Below are positions 54,954 through 63,119 of a stretch of DNA of 64,000 nt, in pieces. The translations under genes and the position numbers were made by a program. This DNA comes from DASUPK01 sp963843085 (GTDB lineage Bacteria > Actinomycetota > Thermoleophilia > Solirubrobacterales > 70-9), in the NCBI GenBank assembly GCA_963843085.1, contig CAWJJG010000010.1, forward strand, positions 186,001-250,000, in the 5' to 3' direction. The notes under the pieces were generated by a model. That model did no database searches and had not been told where the DNA came from. It saw only the letters and a program-made list of their open reading frames with translations. Within the stretch, counting starts at the first letter, position 1, and each line of letters opens with the position of its first letter.

Positions 54954-55829
54954 CTACGGGCAGCGGAGCAGCAGGTCGCGTCCGGGGCCGCCCTTGCACT
55001 TGTCTCGCTTCTTGCCGCCGTTCAGCAGGTCGTCGCCCTTGCCGCCGAGCAGCTTGTCGCGGCCGTTCTTGCCCTTGAGCGTGTCTCCGCCATCGCTGCC
55101 GAACAGCTTGTCCCGGCCGCCTCCGCCGTTGACGAAGTCCTTGCCCGAGCCGGCGTCGACGTAGTCCCGGCCGGCGCCGGTGCAGATGAGGTCGTTGCCG
55201 CCGTTCGCAAAGACCCGATCGTTGCCCGTGAACGAAACGATCACGTCCGAGTGCGAGGTGCCCTGGAGCACGTCATTGCCGGCCGTGCCGACGATCGTGG
55301 GCGTGGCGCAGCTGGGCCTGGCCTTGTGCTTCTTCGGCTTAGGGATGCTCGGCTTCTTGTTGATCACCGTGGTCTCGGAGTCGATGTTGTTGGTCGCGTT
55401 GGTGTCATCCGAGCTGGTCAGCGACGCCGAGTTGGAGGCGGTGCCGCTCCTGGCCGCCTTGACCGTGATGGTCACGCTCGCCATTGCGCCGGCGTTGACC
55501 TGGCCCAGATCACAGGTGATCGTGCTGCCCGCCTTCTGGCAGGTTCCCGCCGATGGCGTGGCAGAGACGTAGCTCACCCGGGACGGAAGCGTGTCGGTGG
55601 TAATCACATCCCCGGCGTCGTTTGCGCCCTCGTTCTTGACCGTCAACACATAGGCGAACGTGTCGCTGACCGTCACCGGGTCGGCCGTGTCCGTCTTGGT
55701 CATCGACAGATCGGTCGAGGCGATTGCGGCGCTCGCACCGCCGGCTCCACCGATGAGCCCCAAGATGAGGCAGACGACGGCTCCCGCCATCGCAAGCCCG
55801 ACCGTGCCGCGTACTCGAACTCCCTGCAT
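54954..55829 (-). CDS. Secreted DUF11/RTX-type calcium-binding protein
   Basis: 291 residues. Signal peptide VGLAMAGAVVCLILGLIGGA is followed by a DUF11-type Ig-like domain (DLSMTKTDTADPVTVSDTFA, VTITVKAARSGTASNSASLT) at residues 35-155. A short basic link (KPKKHKARPSC) leads to an RTX-like parallel beta-roll: GTAGNDVLQGT, NDRVFANGGNDLICTGAGRD, GGGGRDKLFGSDGGD. Such repeats bind calcium outside the cell. It ends DKCKGGPGRDLLLRCP, with cysteines instead of the plain lysine tail. Confidence 0.8.
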   Translation of the reverse strand: MQGVRVRGTVGLAMAGAVVCLILGLIGGAGGASAAIASTDLSMTKTDTADPVTVSDTFAYVLTVKNEGANDAGDVITTDTLPSRVSYVSATPSAGTCQKAGSTITCDLGQVNAGAMASVTITVKAARSGTASNSASLTSSDDTNATNNIDSETTVINKKPSIPKPKKHKARPSCATPTIVGTAGNDVLQGTSHSDVIVSFTGNDRVFANGGNDLICTGAGRDYVDAGSGKDFVNGGGGRDKLFGSDGGDTLKGKNGRDKLLGGKGDDLLNGGKKRDKCKGGPGRDLLLRCP

Positions 55830-55889
55830 GACTGCTCCTTTCCCTGACTTCTGGCTTCTCTAACGTCAGCGCCAGGGGGCCGGCAGGGG

Positions 55890-56759
55890 TTACGGCCGAT
55901 CGGGGCTCATCGGCTCCAGGAAGACGTCCATCGTGGTGATCTTGCCGTTCGTGATCGTCAGCGCCTGGGTCACGATGCGCCGGCCGTCGATCTCGACCAC
56001 CGCGCCCATGTTCCCGTTGACGATCGCCGGGCGGGCGTACGGGGCGAAGGGTGCACCGCGGGCCATCGCCCGTCTCGCCACCTTCTCGCGGCCCACCAGG
56101 GTGGGCGCCCAGCGCGGATCGCCCTCGACGGTGTGTATCCGCTGGATGACGTCGGGATCGAGCATCTCGAGCAGCGCCTCGAAGTCCCCCGCCCGGGCGG
56201 CGGCCAGGAAGGCGTCGACAACCTGGCGCTGGGTCTCCATGTCGGGATCCCGTGGCGGCACCGACCCGCGGACCTGCCGGCGCGCGCGGCTCGCGAGCTG
56301 CCGCGCTGCATCCGGGGTGCGACCGGCGATCTGGCCGATCTCGCTGAACGGGACTCCGAACATGTCGTGCAGGACGAAGGCGATCCGCTCGGCGGGCGTG
56401 AGGTTCTCGAGGACGACCAGCATCGCCATCCCCACCGAGTCGGAGAGCTCCGCTTCCTCGGCGGGGTTCTCCTCCGTCAGCTCGGTGACGACCGGCTCGA
56501 CGTAGTCCGGGCCGGCGACGTCGGCCTCCCGGCGACTCCTCCGGGACCGCAGCATGTCGAGGCAGACGCGGCTGACGACCGTCGTGAGCCAGGCGCGCAG
56601 GTTCTCGACCTCGTCCGTGTCCGAGCGGCTCAGTCGCAGCCACGCCTCCTGGACGGCGTCGTCGGACTCGCCGGTGGAGCCGAGCATCCGGTAGGCGACC
56701 GAATGCAGATAGGTGCGGTGTTCCTCGAAGCGCTCGGCGAGCAGTTCCTGGTCGTTCAT
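55890..56759 (-). CDS. SigJ-type ECF sigma factor with SnoaL-like C-terminal domain
   Basis: 289 residues from ATG 56759; AAGGGATGTGAC precedes it. Sigma region 2 (DDAVQEAWLRLSRSDTDEVE, NLRAWLTTVVSRVCLDMLRS) and region 4 (LTPAERIAFVLHDMFGVPFS, PDAARQLASRARRQVRG) precede a SnoaL/NTF2 domain (VVDAFLAAARAGDFEALLEM). This fusion is typical of ECF41/SigJ factors, where the extra domain controls the sigma activity. It is divergent from the MFS exporter at 56837, a likely target. Confidence 0.9.
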   Translation of the reverse strand: MNDQELLAERFEEHRTYLHSVAYRMLGSTGESDDAVQEAWLRLSRSDTDEVENLRAWLTTVVSRVCLDMLRSRRSRREADVAGPDYVEPVVTELTEENPAEEAELSDSVGMAMLVVLENLTPAERIAFVLHDMFGVPFSEIGQIAGRTPDAARQLASRARRQVRGSVPPRDPDMETQRQVVDAFLAAARAGDFEALLEMLDPDVIQRIHTVEGDPRWAPTLVGREKVARRAMARGAPFAPYARPAIVNGNMGAVVEIDGRRIVTQALTITNGKITTMDVFLEPMSPDRP

Positions 56760-56836
56760 GTCACATCCCTTCGAATTGGTCCGTCTTAGCTGTGACGAAT
56801 GCAATGCGGCCGATGTGACGGCCGAAGGAGGCTGAA

Positions 56837-58393
56837 ATGGCTCGGAAATGGTGGACCCTGCTCGCCGTCACGGTGGCGACGTTCATGTTGCTGCTCGACA
56901 TCACGGTCGTCAACGTTGCGCTCCCCTCGATTCGCAAGGACCTGGGCGCCAGCTTCACCGACCTTCAGTGGGTCGTAGATGCCTACGCGCTCACCCTCGC
57001 CGCCCTGGTCCTGACGGCGGGCTCGCTCGCCGACCGCCTGGGGCGCCGTCGCGTGTTCGCGGTGGGGCTGGGGATCTTCTCCCTCGCCTCGCTGCTCTGC
57101 GGCCTGTCGCCTGACCCGACCTTCCTCAACCTCTCCCGTGCGCTGCAGGGAGTGGGAGGCGCGATCATGTTCGCCGTTTCCCTCGCTCTGGTCGCGCAGG
57201 AGTTCCCGGCGGGCCGCGAGCGCGGTACGGCCATGGGGATCTACGGCGCCTCGATCGGCGTCGCCGTCGCGGTGGGACCGCTGGTCGGAGGTGCGCTCAC
57301 CGACGGTCTCGGCTGGCAGTCGATCTTCTATCTCAACGTTCCGATCGGGCTGGCCGCGATCGCGATTACCTATCTGAAGCTGCGTGAGACCCGTGACCCG
57401 AACGCGACCCGGATCGACTGGGCCGGCGTGGCGACCTTCAGCGCCGCGCTCTTCGTGCTGGTGCTGGCACTGGTCCGCGGGAACGACGAGGGGTGGGGCA
57501 GCACGCTGATCGTCTCGCTGTTCGCCGGAGGGGCGCTCCTGATGGGTGGGTTCATCGCCGTCGAGAGCCGCATGAGCGAGCCGATGCTCCCGCTGGGCCT
57601 GTTCAAGCGGCCGTCGTTCACCGGCGTCCAGCTGGCGGCCTTCGCCGTCTCCGCCTCGGCGTTCGCCCTCTTCCTGTATCTGACCCTGTACCTGCAGAAC
57701 TACCTCGGCTACTCGCCGCTGCAGGCCGGGCTGCGCTACCTGCCGGTCACGGTGGTCAGCTTCTTCGCCGCGCCGATCTCCGGGATGCTGTTGTCCCGGG
57801 TGCCGGCACGCTTCCTGATGAGCGCCAGCCTCGCGGTGGCGGGAGCCGGGCTGATGCTGATGTCCGGTGTCCAGGCGAGTGACGGCTGGACTACGCTGCT
57901 CGGCGGCTTCCTCCTCCTCGGCGCGGGCGTCGGCTTCCTCAACCCGGTGATCGCCGACGTGGCGCTCAGCGTCGTGCCGAAGGAGCGCAGCGGCATGGCG
58001 GCCGGCATCAACGACACGTTCCGCCAGGTCGGAGTCGCCGTCGGCGTCGCCGTCTGGGGGGCGATCTTCATCGGCCGCGGTGCGGACAAGGTCCGCGAGC
58101 TGACCGCGGGCACGCCCCTCGCCCAGGGCGGCCACCCGCGCCAGCTCGTCGAGGCTGCGTCGTCGGGGAGCCTGCACCAGGCGGTGGCTTCGATCCCTCC
58201 CGGGAGCCGCCAGGCGGCATCCAACGCCGCGCGCGATGGGTTCCTCGCCGGCTTCAATGACGTGCTCACGCTGGGCGGGCTGCTCTGCCTCGCGGGGGCG
58301 GTGCTGGCCCTGTGGCTGGTTCGCGAGAGGGAGATCGAGCGCGAGCCGATGGAGGCGCCCGGTCAGGTCGCGGTGGCCGGGGCCCGCGACTAG
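56837..58393 (+). CDS. MFS drug-efflux transporter (DHA2/EmrB type)
   Basis: 518 residues, about fourteen membrane helices. LLAVTVATFMLLLDITVVNV and LPSIRKDLGASFTDLQWVVD are the DHA2 N-terminus; GSLADRLGRRRVFAVGLGIF is MFS motif A and IYGASIGVAVAVGPLVGGAL is motif C of drug exporters. Predicted to expel a hydrophobic compound with protons. AAGGAGG lies upstream of the ATG. The stop shares CTAG with the next convergent gene. Confidence 0.92.
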   Translation: MARKWWTLLAVTVATFMLLLDITVVNVALPSIRKDLGASFTDLQWVVDAYALTLAALVLTAGSLADRLGRRRVFAVGLGIFSLASLLCGLSPDPTFLNLSRALQGVGGAIMFAVSLALVAQEFPAGRERGTAMGIYGASIGVAVAVGPLVGGALTDGLGWQSIFYLNVPIGLAAIAITYLKLRETRDPNATRIDWAGVATFSAALFVLVLALVRGNDEGWGSTLIVSLFAGGALLMGGFIAVESRMSEPMLPLGLFKRPSFTGVQLAAFAVSASAFALFLYLTLYLQNYLGYSPLQAGLRYLPVTVVSFFAAPISGMLLSRVPARFLMSASLAVAGAGLMLMSGVQASDGWTTLLGGFLLLGAGVGFLNPVIADVALSVVPKERSGMAAGINDTFRQVGVAVGVAVWGAIFIGRGADKVRELTAGTPLAQGGHPRQLVEAASSGSLHQAVASIPPGSRQAASNAARDGFLAGFNDVLTLGGLLCLAGAVLALWLVREREIEREPMEAPGQVAVAGARD

Positions 58394-58761
58394 GGCTGTG
58401 GGCCCAGACCCGGGTTGCTCGCCTTGAGCGCCCGGGTCTCGGCCTTCAGCTTCGCGGTCCGCTCGTTCATCGCGTCGACGTCGTAGCGGGGGTCTCCCTC
58501 GAAGTCGAACACCGTCTCCTTGCTGGAGGGGTCGAACCGAACGGGGACCTCGTCGTCGCCCTCGGTGGGGCGGAGGCCCGTGATCCAGAACTTGTCGCGG
58601 ACCTTGGCCTCGAAAGTCTCACCGGCCTCGCTGTGCACCTCGAGCACGTAGTCGTAGTCGCGCAGCTCGTTGGTGGTGACCTTGCTGCGTTCCTCGCACG
58701 AGACGACCAGGGCGGTGCCTCTCTCCCCGTTCTTCTTCAGCTTGCGTTTGGCGAACAGCAT
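58390..58761 (-). CDS. Hypothetical protein, 123 aa
   Basis: I do not recognise this protein. It is charged and soluble (MLFAKRKLKKNGERGTALVV, YDYVLEVHSEAGETFEAKVR) and ends with a coiled, Lys/Glu-rich helix (AMNERTAKLKAETRALKASN). The ~70-residue middle may be a small OB-like or PH-like beta fold. It follows the terminator of the S53 peptidase gene, so is likely a separate unit. Confidence 0.6.
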   Translation of the reverse strand: MLFAKRKLKKNGERGTALVVSCEERSKVTTNELRDYDYVLEVHSEAGETFEAKVRDKFWITGLRPTEGDDEVPVRFDPSSKETVFDFEGDPRYDVDAMNERTAKLKAETRALKASNPGLGPQP

Positions 58762-58791
58762 GCGCCCGGACCCTAGGGAGGGCCCGGGCGC
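58762..58791. terminator. Hairpin after the S53 peptidase gene
   Basis: GCGCCCGG (58762-58769) pairs with CCGGGCGC (58784-58791). On the minus strand it sits 26 bases past the S53 stop and just upstream of ATG 58761, where it could also limit access to that start. Confidence 0.5.
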
Positions 58792-58816
58792 TCAGCAATG
58801 GCAATTTTGGATCCGG

Positions 58817-60028
58817 CTAGAAGGCCCCGGTCCCGTTCGGCGAGCCGAGGCCCGTCGGCCCGTCGTAGCCGGCACCGGAGGTGCACAGGTACGCCGGGCT
58901 GCAGGTGCCGTTGCTCCCCGAGGTGACGTCGAAGAGCGACGAGCTGTGGCTGTACGGGAATGAGCCGTAGGTGACGCTCGCCGCATTTCCGGCCAGCCCG
59001 TAGACGCCCGCGACGATCGGCGCCGAGGCGCTCGTGCCGCCGACCACGCCCCAGCCCTTGAAGCACTGGCCGAGGAGCTGGCTGAGGAAATTGCAGTTCG
59101 AGTCGTAGACGGCGACGCCCGTGTTCGGGTCGGCGACGGCCGAGACGTCCGCGACCGTGCGCCGGGCGCAGCCCGTATCGGTCTGCCAGGCCTGCTTCGC
59201 CTCGTAGGCCGAACATCCCGAGCCCGAGCCGTTCCAGGCGGTCTCCGTCCAGCCGCGCAAGTTCGACGCGCGGTTGAGCGTCGTGCCGCCGACCGCCGTC
59301 ACGTACCGCGACGCGGCCGGGTACTCGACCCCGTAGCCACTGTCTCCGGAGGAGACCGTGATCGCCACGCCCGGGTGGTTGAAGTGGGCGTCGTCGGAGG
59401 TCTCCGAGCTCGCCTCACTGCCGCCGTAGCTGTTGGAGATCACGTTGGCGCCGAGACGGGCCGCCGTGTCCTCGGCCGCATAGAGGCTGGCGTTCTGGTT
59501 GTTGGTCGCCTCGACCAGGAGGATCTTGCAGCCGGGGCAGATCGCCGAGGCCATCTCGAGGTCGAGCTGGGTCTCGAGCGCCCAACCCTGGTTGTTCGAC
59601 GGGTAGGAGCCCTGGGCTCCGCTCTGGTTGACCTTCTTGAAGCAGCCGTTGGCCGTGGTGCAGGCCGGCAGGCCGTAGTTGGAGCGGTAGGCGTTCATGT
59701 CCGCCTCGGCGGTGTTGTCCCCGTAGGCGTCGACGATCGCGATCGTCTGGCCGGAGGCGCCGCTGGACGGCAGCGCATAGGCGCTCCGCAGGTCGCCGGG
59801 ACCGTAGCCCGCGGTCGGCGCGGCGGCCGCCCTGGGCTCACCCTTCAGGTTGGCGATCACGTTCAGGTTGCAGTGCGAGTGGTCCGCGCGCAGATCGAGC
59901 GCGCAGGCACCCGGTATCACGCTGGTCTTGGGCAGTGAAGCCCCGGCTGCGCCGCCCGTCGCAAGGAGCGTCAGGACGAGCGACGAGACGACGACCGCAC
60001 CGGCGATGGTCAGGTGGCGAAGACGCAT
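58817..60028 (-). CDS. Secreted S53 (sedolisin) family serine peptidase
   Basis: 403 residues. Signal peptide AGAVVVSSLVLTLLATGGAA. The S53 triad is visible: Glu152 and Asp156 in WALETQLDLEMASAICPGC, and Ser333 in VVGGTSASAPIVAGVYGLAG; the oxyanion Asp is in VSSGDSGYG (229). Sedolisins are usually acid-active; a large prodomain is not seen, only ~70 residues between signal and core. No lysine tail. It reads away from the genes at 60162-61439 on the same strand. Confidence 0.86.
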   Translation of the reverse strand: MRLRHLTIAGAVVVSSLVLTLLATGGAAGASLPKTSVIPGACALDLRADHSHCNLNVIANLKGEPRAAAAPTAGYGPGDLRSAYALPSSGASGQTIAIVDAYGDNTAEADMNAYRSNYGLPACTTANGCFKKVNQSGAQGSYPSNNQGWALETQLDLEMASAICPGCKILLVEATNNQNASLYAAEDTAARLGANVISNSYGGSEASSETSDDAHFNHPGVAITVSSGDSGYGVEYPAASRYVTAVGGTTLNRASNLRGWTETAWNGSGSGCSAYEAKQAWQTDTGCARRTVADVSAVADPNTGVAVYDSNCNFLSQLLGQCFKGWGVVGGTSASAPIVAGVYGLAGNAASVTYGSFPYSHSSSLFDVTSGSNGTCSPAYLCTSGAGYDGPTGLGSPNGTGAF

Positions 60029-60161
60029 CTCTACATACCTCTCTTCCGGCGACCGCGTCGCCGATCGCAGTTCCCGTTGACGCGATCCGCACTCCCCCTG
60101 CGTCTCGCTGGCCCGAAAATTTAGTACACGGGCGGCGGCGATGGGGACACCTGAGGCGCGC

Positions 60162-60620
60162 CTAGCTAGTCACGCGGGTAAAGACGAGGTCGAAGTCCGT
60201 CTCCCAGTTCGTGCCGTCCTTCGCGGCCTCCCAGCGCGCGTCGATCCGGTTGCCGTCGTCGCTGAACCTTCCGGTGAACCGCTGCGAGAAGGGCGGGCCG
60301 TCGCGCCAATACCTCAGCTCGCCGCCGCCGATGCTCATCTCGTAGACGCGGCAGACGTTCCGGTCATCCGTATAGAGCTGGAAATAGCGGCCCGTTGCCG
60401 CGTCGCAGCCCATCACGCAGGTGCCGTTCGGGGCCTCCGGCATCTCGACCGTCGAACGCTCGACCAGGAGCCTCTTGTCGTCATCGAGCCACTCGTAGGT
60501 GATGCTCGCGCCGCCCGGCCAGGGCTCGCCGCCCGGCGGGGTCGCCGAGACGTCCCACCTCCCGACCAGGACCTCCAGCTCCTTCAGTGCGTCCTCCGCC
60601 GTCGGCTGATCGGGTGCCAT
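60162..60620 (-). CDS. DUF1579-like hypothetical protein
   Basis: 152 residues. ALKELEVLVGRWDVSATPPG and SQRFTGRFSDDGNRIDARWE match the lipocalin-like layout of DUF1579 and related proteins (ELEVLVGRW...ITYEWLDDDKRLLVERSTVE). No enzyme activity is assigned. It is 12 bases downstream of the metallo-hydrolase gene, so probably co-transcribed. Confidence 0.72.
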   Translation of the reverse strand: MAPDQPTAEDALKELEVLVGRWDVSATPPGGEPWPGGASITYEWLDDDKRLLVERSTVEMPEAPNGTCVMGCDAATGRYFQLYTDDRNVCRVYEMSIGGGELRYWRDGPPFSQRFTGRFSDDGNRIDARWEAAKDGTNWETDFDLVFTRVTS

Positions 60621-60632
60621 CTTCGCCTCCTA

Positions 60633-61439
60633 CTAGGTCGTGGTCGCGGGCTGGCGGCGCTGGGCCGTCTCGAGCATCGAGGCGTCGTGCGAGCAGTAGA
60701 GCGTCACCTCGTCGCCATGGTCTCGCTGAAGCTCGCGCAGCCGCTCCTGGTTTCGGTGGCGCGCCTTGCCGTCGTGCTGGTTGATCGTCTGGAAGAGGCG
60801 GAGGCCCGGGGGGCAGCGGCGGGGCGTCTCGATCTCGCCGGCGTAGAAGAACGCGTCCCCGCAGTGAAGGAGCCAGCCGTCGGAGGTGTTGATCGCGACT
60901 CCGCAGTGGCCCGCGGTGTGGCCGGGGAGGGGGATCATCGCGATCTCCGCGTCGAGGTGGGGGAGGAGCCGGACGCTCTCGAAGCCGAACCAGCTGTCGC
61001 CGCCGGCGCCGTGCTCGACCCAGATCGGGTTCGGCCCCCATTGCTCCGAGACGTAGCGGGCGCGCTCTTTCAGTGACGGCGAGCGTGCCGCCGCCAGCTC
61101 GGAGGCGAAGACGTGGATCTGCGCGTCCGGGAAGTCGCCGATCCCACCCGCGTGGTCGAGATCCAGGTGGGTGGTGATGATGTGGCGGACATCGGCCGGA
61201 TCGTGGCCCAGCGCCTCGACCTGGCGGATCGCGGTCGCCCGCTCCTCGCAAACAGGGGCGACGAGCGCGCGGAACGGCTGACCGAGGCGCTTCGGGTTGG
61301 CGCAGTCGCCCAGCCCGTATCCGGTGTCCACGAGGACGAGCTCGCCGCCCACCTCGATCAGCAGGCAGTGGGCGACGATCGTGGTCGTCTCCAGCAGCCC
61401 GCCGTGTCCGGCGAGCAGACGCGCTCCCCTCGGGCACAT
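60633..61439 (-). CDS. Metallo-beta-lactamase fold hydrolase (start may lie upstream)
   Basis: 268 residues from ATG 61439. Metal ligands lie in IITTHLDLDHAGGIGDF, PLPGHTAGHCGVAI, LLHCGDAFF and the late YCSHDASML. This arrangement is typical of lactonase/glyoxalase-like hydrolases. In frame before the ATG the sequence reads RIEVDHLNCGT, which looks like the family's usual N-terminus, but no ATG, GTG or TTG precedes it before the stop at 61479. So the real start is uncertain. Confidence 0.84.
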   Translation of the reverse strand: MCPRGARLLAGHGGLLETTTIVAHCLLIEVGGELVLVDTGYGLGDCANPKRLGQPFRALVAPVCEERATAIRQVEALGHDPADVRHIITTHLDLDHAGGIGDFPDAQIHVFASELAAARSPSLKERARYVSEQWGPNPIWVEHGAGGDSWFGFESVRLLPHLDAEIAMIPLPGHTAGHCGVAINTSDGWLLHCGDAFFYAGEIETPRRCPPGLRLFQTINQHDGKARHRNQERLRELQRDHGDEVTLYCSHDASMLETAQRRQPATTT

Positions 61440-61530
61440 CGTTCCGCAGTTGAGGTGGTCGACCTCGATGCGCGGAGCCTATTTCGTCCGCAGGGTTGGA
61501 GAGCCGACTGTGGCGGGGATACTGCCCGGG

Positions 61531-61989
61531 ATGCCCGAGCCGCACGAGCACGAGGTCGCTCGGAAGATCCTCGACGCGAGCCTCTACATGGTCGTCGCGA
61601 CCGCTGACCGCGGCGGTCAGCCCTGGGCCTCGCCCGTCTACTACGCGCACTCCCGCTACCGCGAGTTCTTCTGGATCTCGGACCCCGAGGCCGAGCATTC
61701 GACGAACCTGCGCGACCGCCGTGAGGTTGGGATCGTGGTCTTCGACTCGTCCGCGCAGATCGGCACCGGCCAGGGCGTCTACATCTCGGGCGTCGCCCAG
61801 GAGCTGCCCGTCCACGAGGCGGCCGAGCCGATCGAGATCTACTCCAAGCGCTCGGTGAGCCACGGCGGCGGCGAGTGGACCGAGGAGGACGTGCGACCGC
61901 CGTCGCGCCACAGACTCTTCCGCGCGACGGCCGAGGCCATCTACGTCCTCGACGAGCACGACCATCGCGTGGAGGTCGATCTCCGCTGA
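61531..61989 (+). CDS. Pyridoxamine 5'-phosphate oxidase-fold flavoprotein
   Basis: 152 residues from ATG 61531; GTG 61510 is an alternative. EVARKILDASLYMVVATADR, GQPWASPVYYAHSRYREFFW and NLRDRREVGIVVFDSSAQIG are typical split-barrel flavin/FMN-binding features (PNPOx-like). The cofactor may be FMN or F420; substrate unknown. Its stop overlaps the CTG of the next gene as CTGA. Confidence 0.8.
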   Translation: MPEPHEHEVARKILDASLYMVVATADRGGQPWASPVYYAHSRYREFFWISDPEAEHSTNLRDRREVGIVVFDSSAQIGTGQGVYISGVAQELPVHEAAEPIEIYSKRSVSHGGGEWTEEDVRPPSRHRLFRATAEAIYVLDEHDHRVEVDLR

Positions 61990-62927
61990 GGGCCGTCGTG
62001 ATGCAGGAGGCCGGTGGGCCCGAGGTCCTCGAGTTTCAGGACGTGGAGCGTCCGGAGCCCCTCCCGACCGAGGTGCTCGTCCGCGTCGCCGCGGCCGGCA
62101 TCAATCCCGTCGACTGGAAGACGCGCCAGGGAAGCGGGTTCCGCGATGCGATCGGGGACCCGCCGATGATTCTCGGCTGGGACGTCGCCGGCGTGGTGGA
62201 GGCGGTCGACCCCGACGTCACCCGCTTTGCCCCGGGCGATCGCGTCTTCGGCATGCCCTGGTTCCCGCGGCTCGCGCGGGCCTATGCGGAGTTCGTCACC
62301 GCGCCCGCCCGCCAGCTCGCGCGCACCCCGGAGGCCCTCACCGACGAGCAGGCCGGGGGCCTGCCGCTCGCCGGGCTGACGGCATGGCAGGCGCTCGTCG
62401 ACGTGGCCGGGGTGGGGGAGGGCACCCGGGTTCTGATTCACGCCGCGGCCGGCGGCGTCGGGCACCTCGCCGTGCAGATCGCGAAGGCGCGCGGGGCCCA
62501 CGTGATCGGAACGGCCCGGGAGGTGAAGCACGACTTCCTGCGCGATCTCGGGGTCGACCAGCCGATCGACTACACGGCCCGACCGTTCGAGGAGGTCGTC
62601 TCGGACGTCGACGTCGTGCTCGACCTCGTCGCGGGCGAGGAGTACGGGCTGCGCTCCCTGCAGACGTTGCGATCTGGTGGGCTCTGGCTTTGTATCCCGG
62701 CCGACGTGCCCGACGCGGTCGAGGCGGCCGCCCGCGATCAGTCGAAGCGCGCGCTCTCGTTCCTGGTGGAGCCCGACTACGCCGGGCTCGAGTCCCTTGC
62801 CGTCCTCGCGGACGAGGGCAGCCTGCGGGTCGTCATCGACGAGGCGTTTCCCCTCACCCGGGCCGCAGAGGCGCATCGGCGCCTCGAGGACGGCCGGGCG
62901 AAGGGGAAGATCGTGCTGACTCCCTGA
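61986..62927 (+). CDS. NADP-dependent quinone/zinc-less alcohol dehydrogenase (MDR family), probable CTG start
   Basis: About 313 residues. The N-terminus reads RAVVMQEAGGPEVLEFQDVE, the usual MDR opening, and begins at CTG 61986 (CTGAGGGCC), overlapping the previous stop; ATG 62001 would remove the first strand. GDVAGVVEAVDPDVTRFAPG-like and LIHAAAGGVGHLAVQIAKAR (the nucleotide-binding loop) are visible; no structural zinc cysteines. Quinone reductase or enoyl reductase activity is likely. Structure WDVAGVVEAVDPDV is the catalytic-domain signature. Confidence 0.87.
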   Translation: MRAVVMQEAGGPEVLEFQDVERPEPLPTEVLVRVAAAGINPVDWKTRQGSGFRDAIGDPPMILGWDVAGVVEAVDPDVTRFAPGDRVFGMPWFPRLARAYAEFVTAPARQLARTPEALTDEQAGGLPLAGLTAWQALVDVAGVGEGTRVLIHAAAGGVGHLAVQIAKARGAHVIGTAREVKHDFLRDLGVDQPIDYTARPFEEVVSDVDVVLDLVAGEEYGLRSLQTLRSGGLWLCIPADVPDAVEAAARDQSKRALSFLVEPDYAGLESLAVLADEGSLRVVIDEAFPLTRAAEAHRRLEDGRAKGKIVLTP

Positions 62928-63020
62928 GGGGGAGATGAGAGACCCATAGAGAGACCCACACCTAGGCCGGATCGCGGGGTGGTCCTTTGCAAGGAAAGCA
63001 GGAACCTCGAAAAGTGCCTA

Positions 63021-63049
63021 TTGACACCCGCACCCCGCGCCGGTCTACT
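63021..63049 (+). promoter_or_regulatory. Sigma70-type promoter of the Lys/Cys-tail protein
   Basis: TTGACA (63021-63026) and TCTACT (63044-63049) are 17 bases apart, a near-consensus match. ACCCGC (63026-63031) and GCGGGT (63052-63057) flank the spacer and -10 as an inverted repeat, a possible operator. A 70-base leader precedes ATG 63120. Confidence 0.65.
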
Positions 63050-63119
63050 ACGCGGGTCTTGGGGGAATGCGAGACGGGGGCCAGGCAGTTCTCAGAGCTG
63101 CTCACAGACGGAGGAATTG

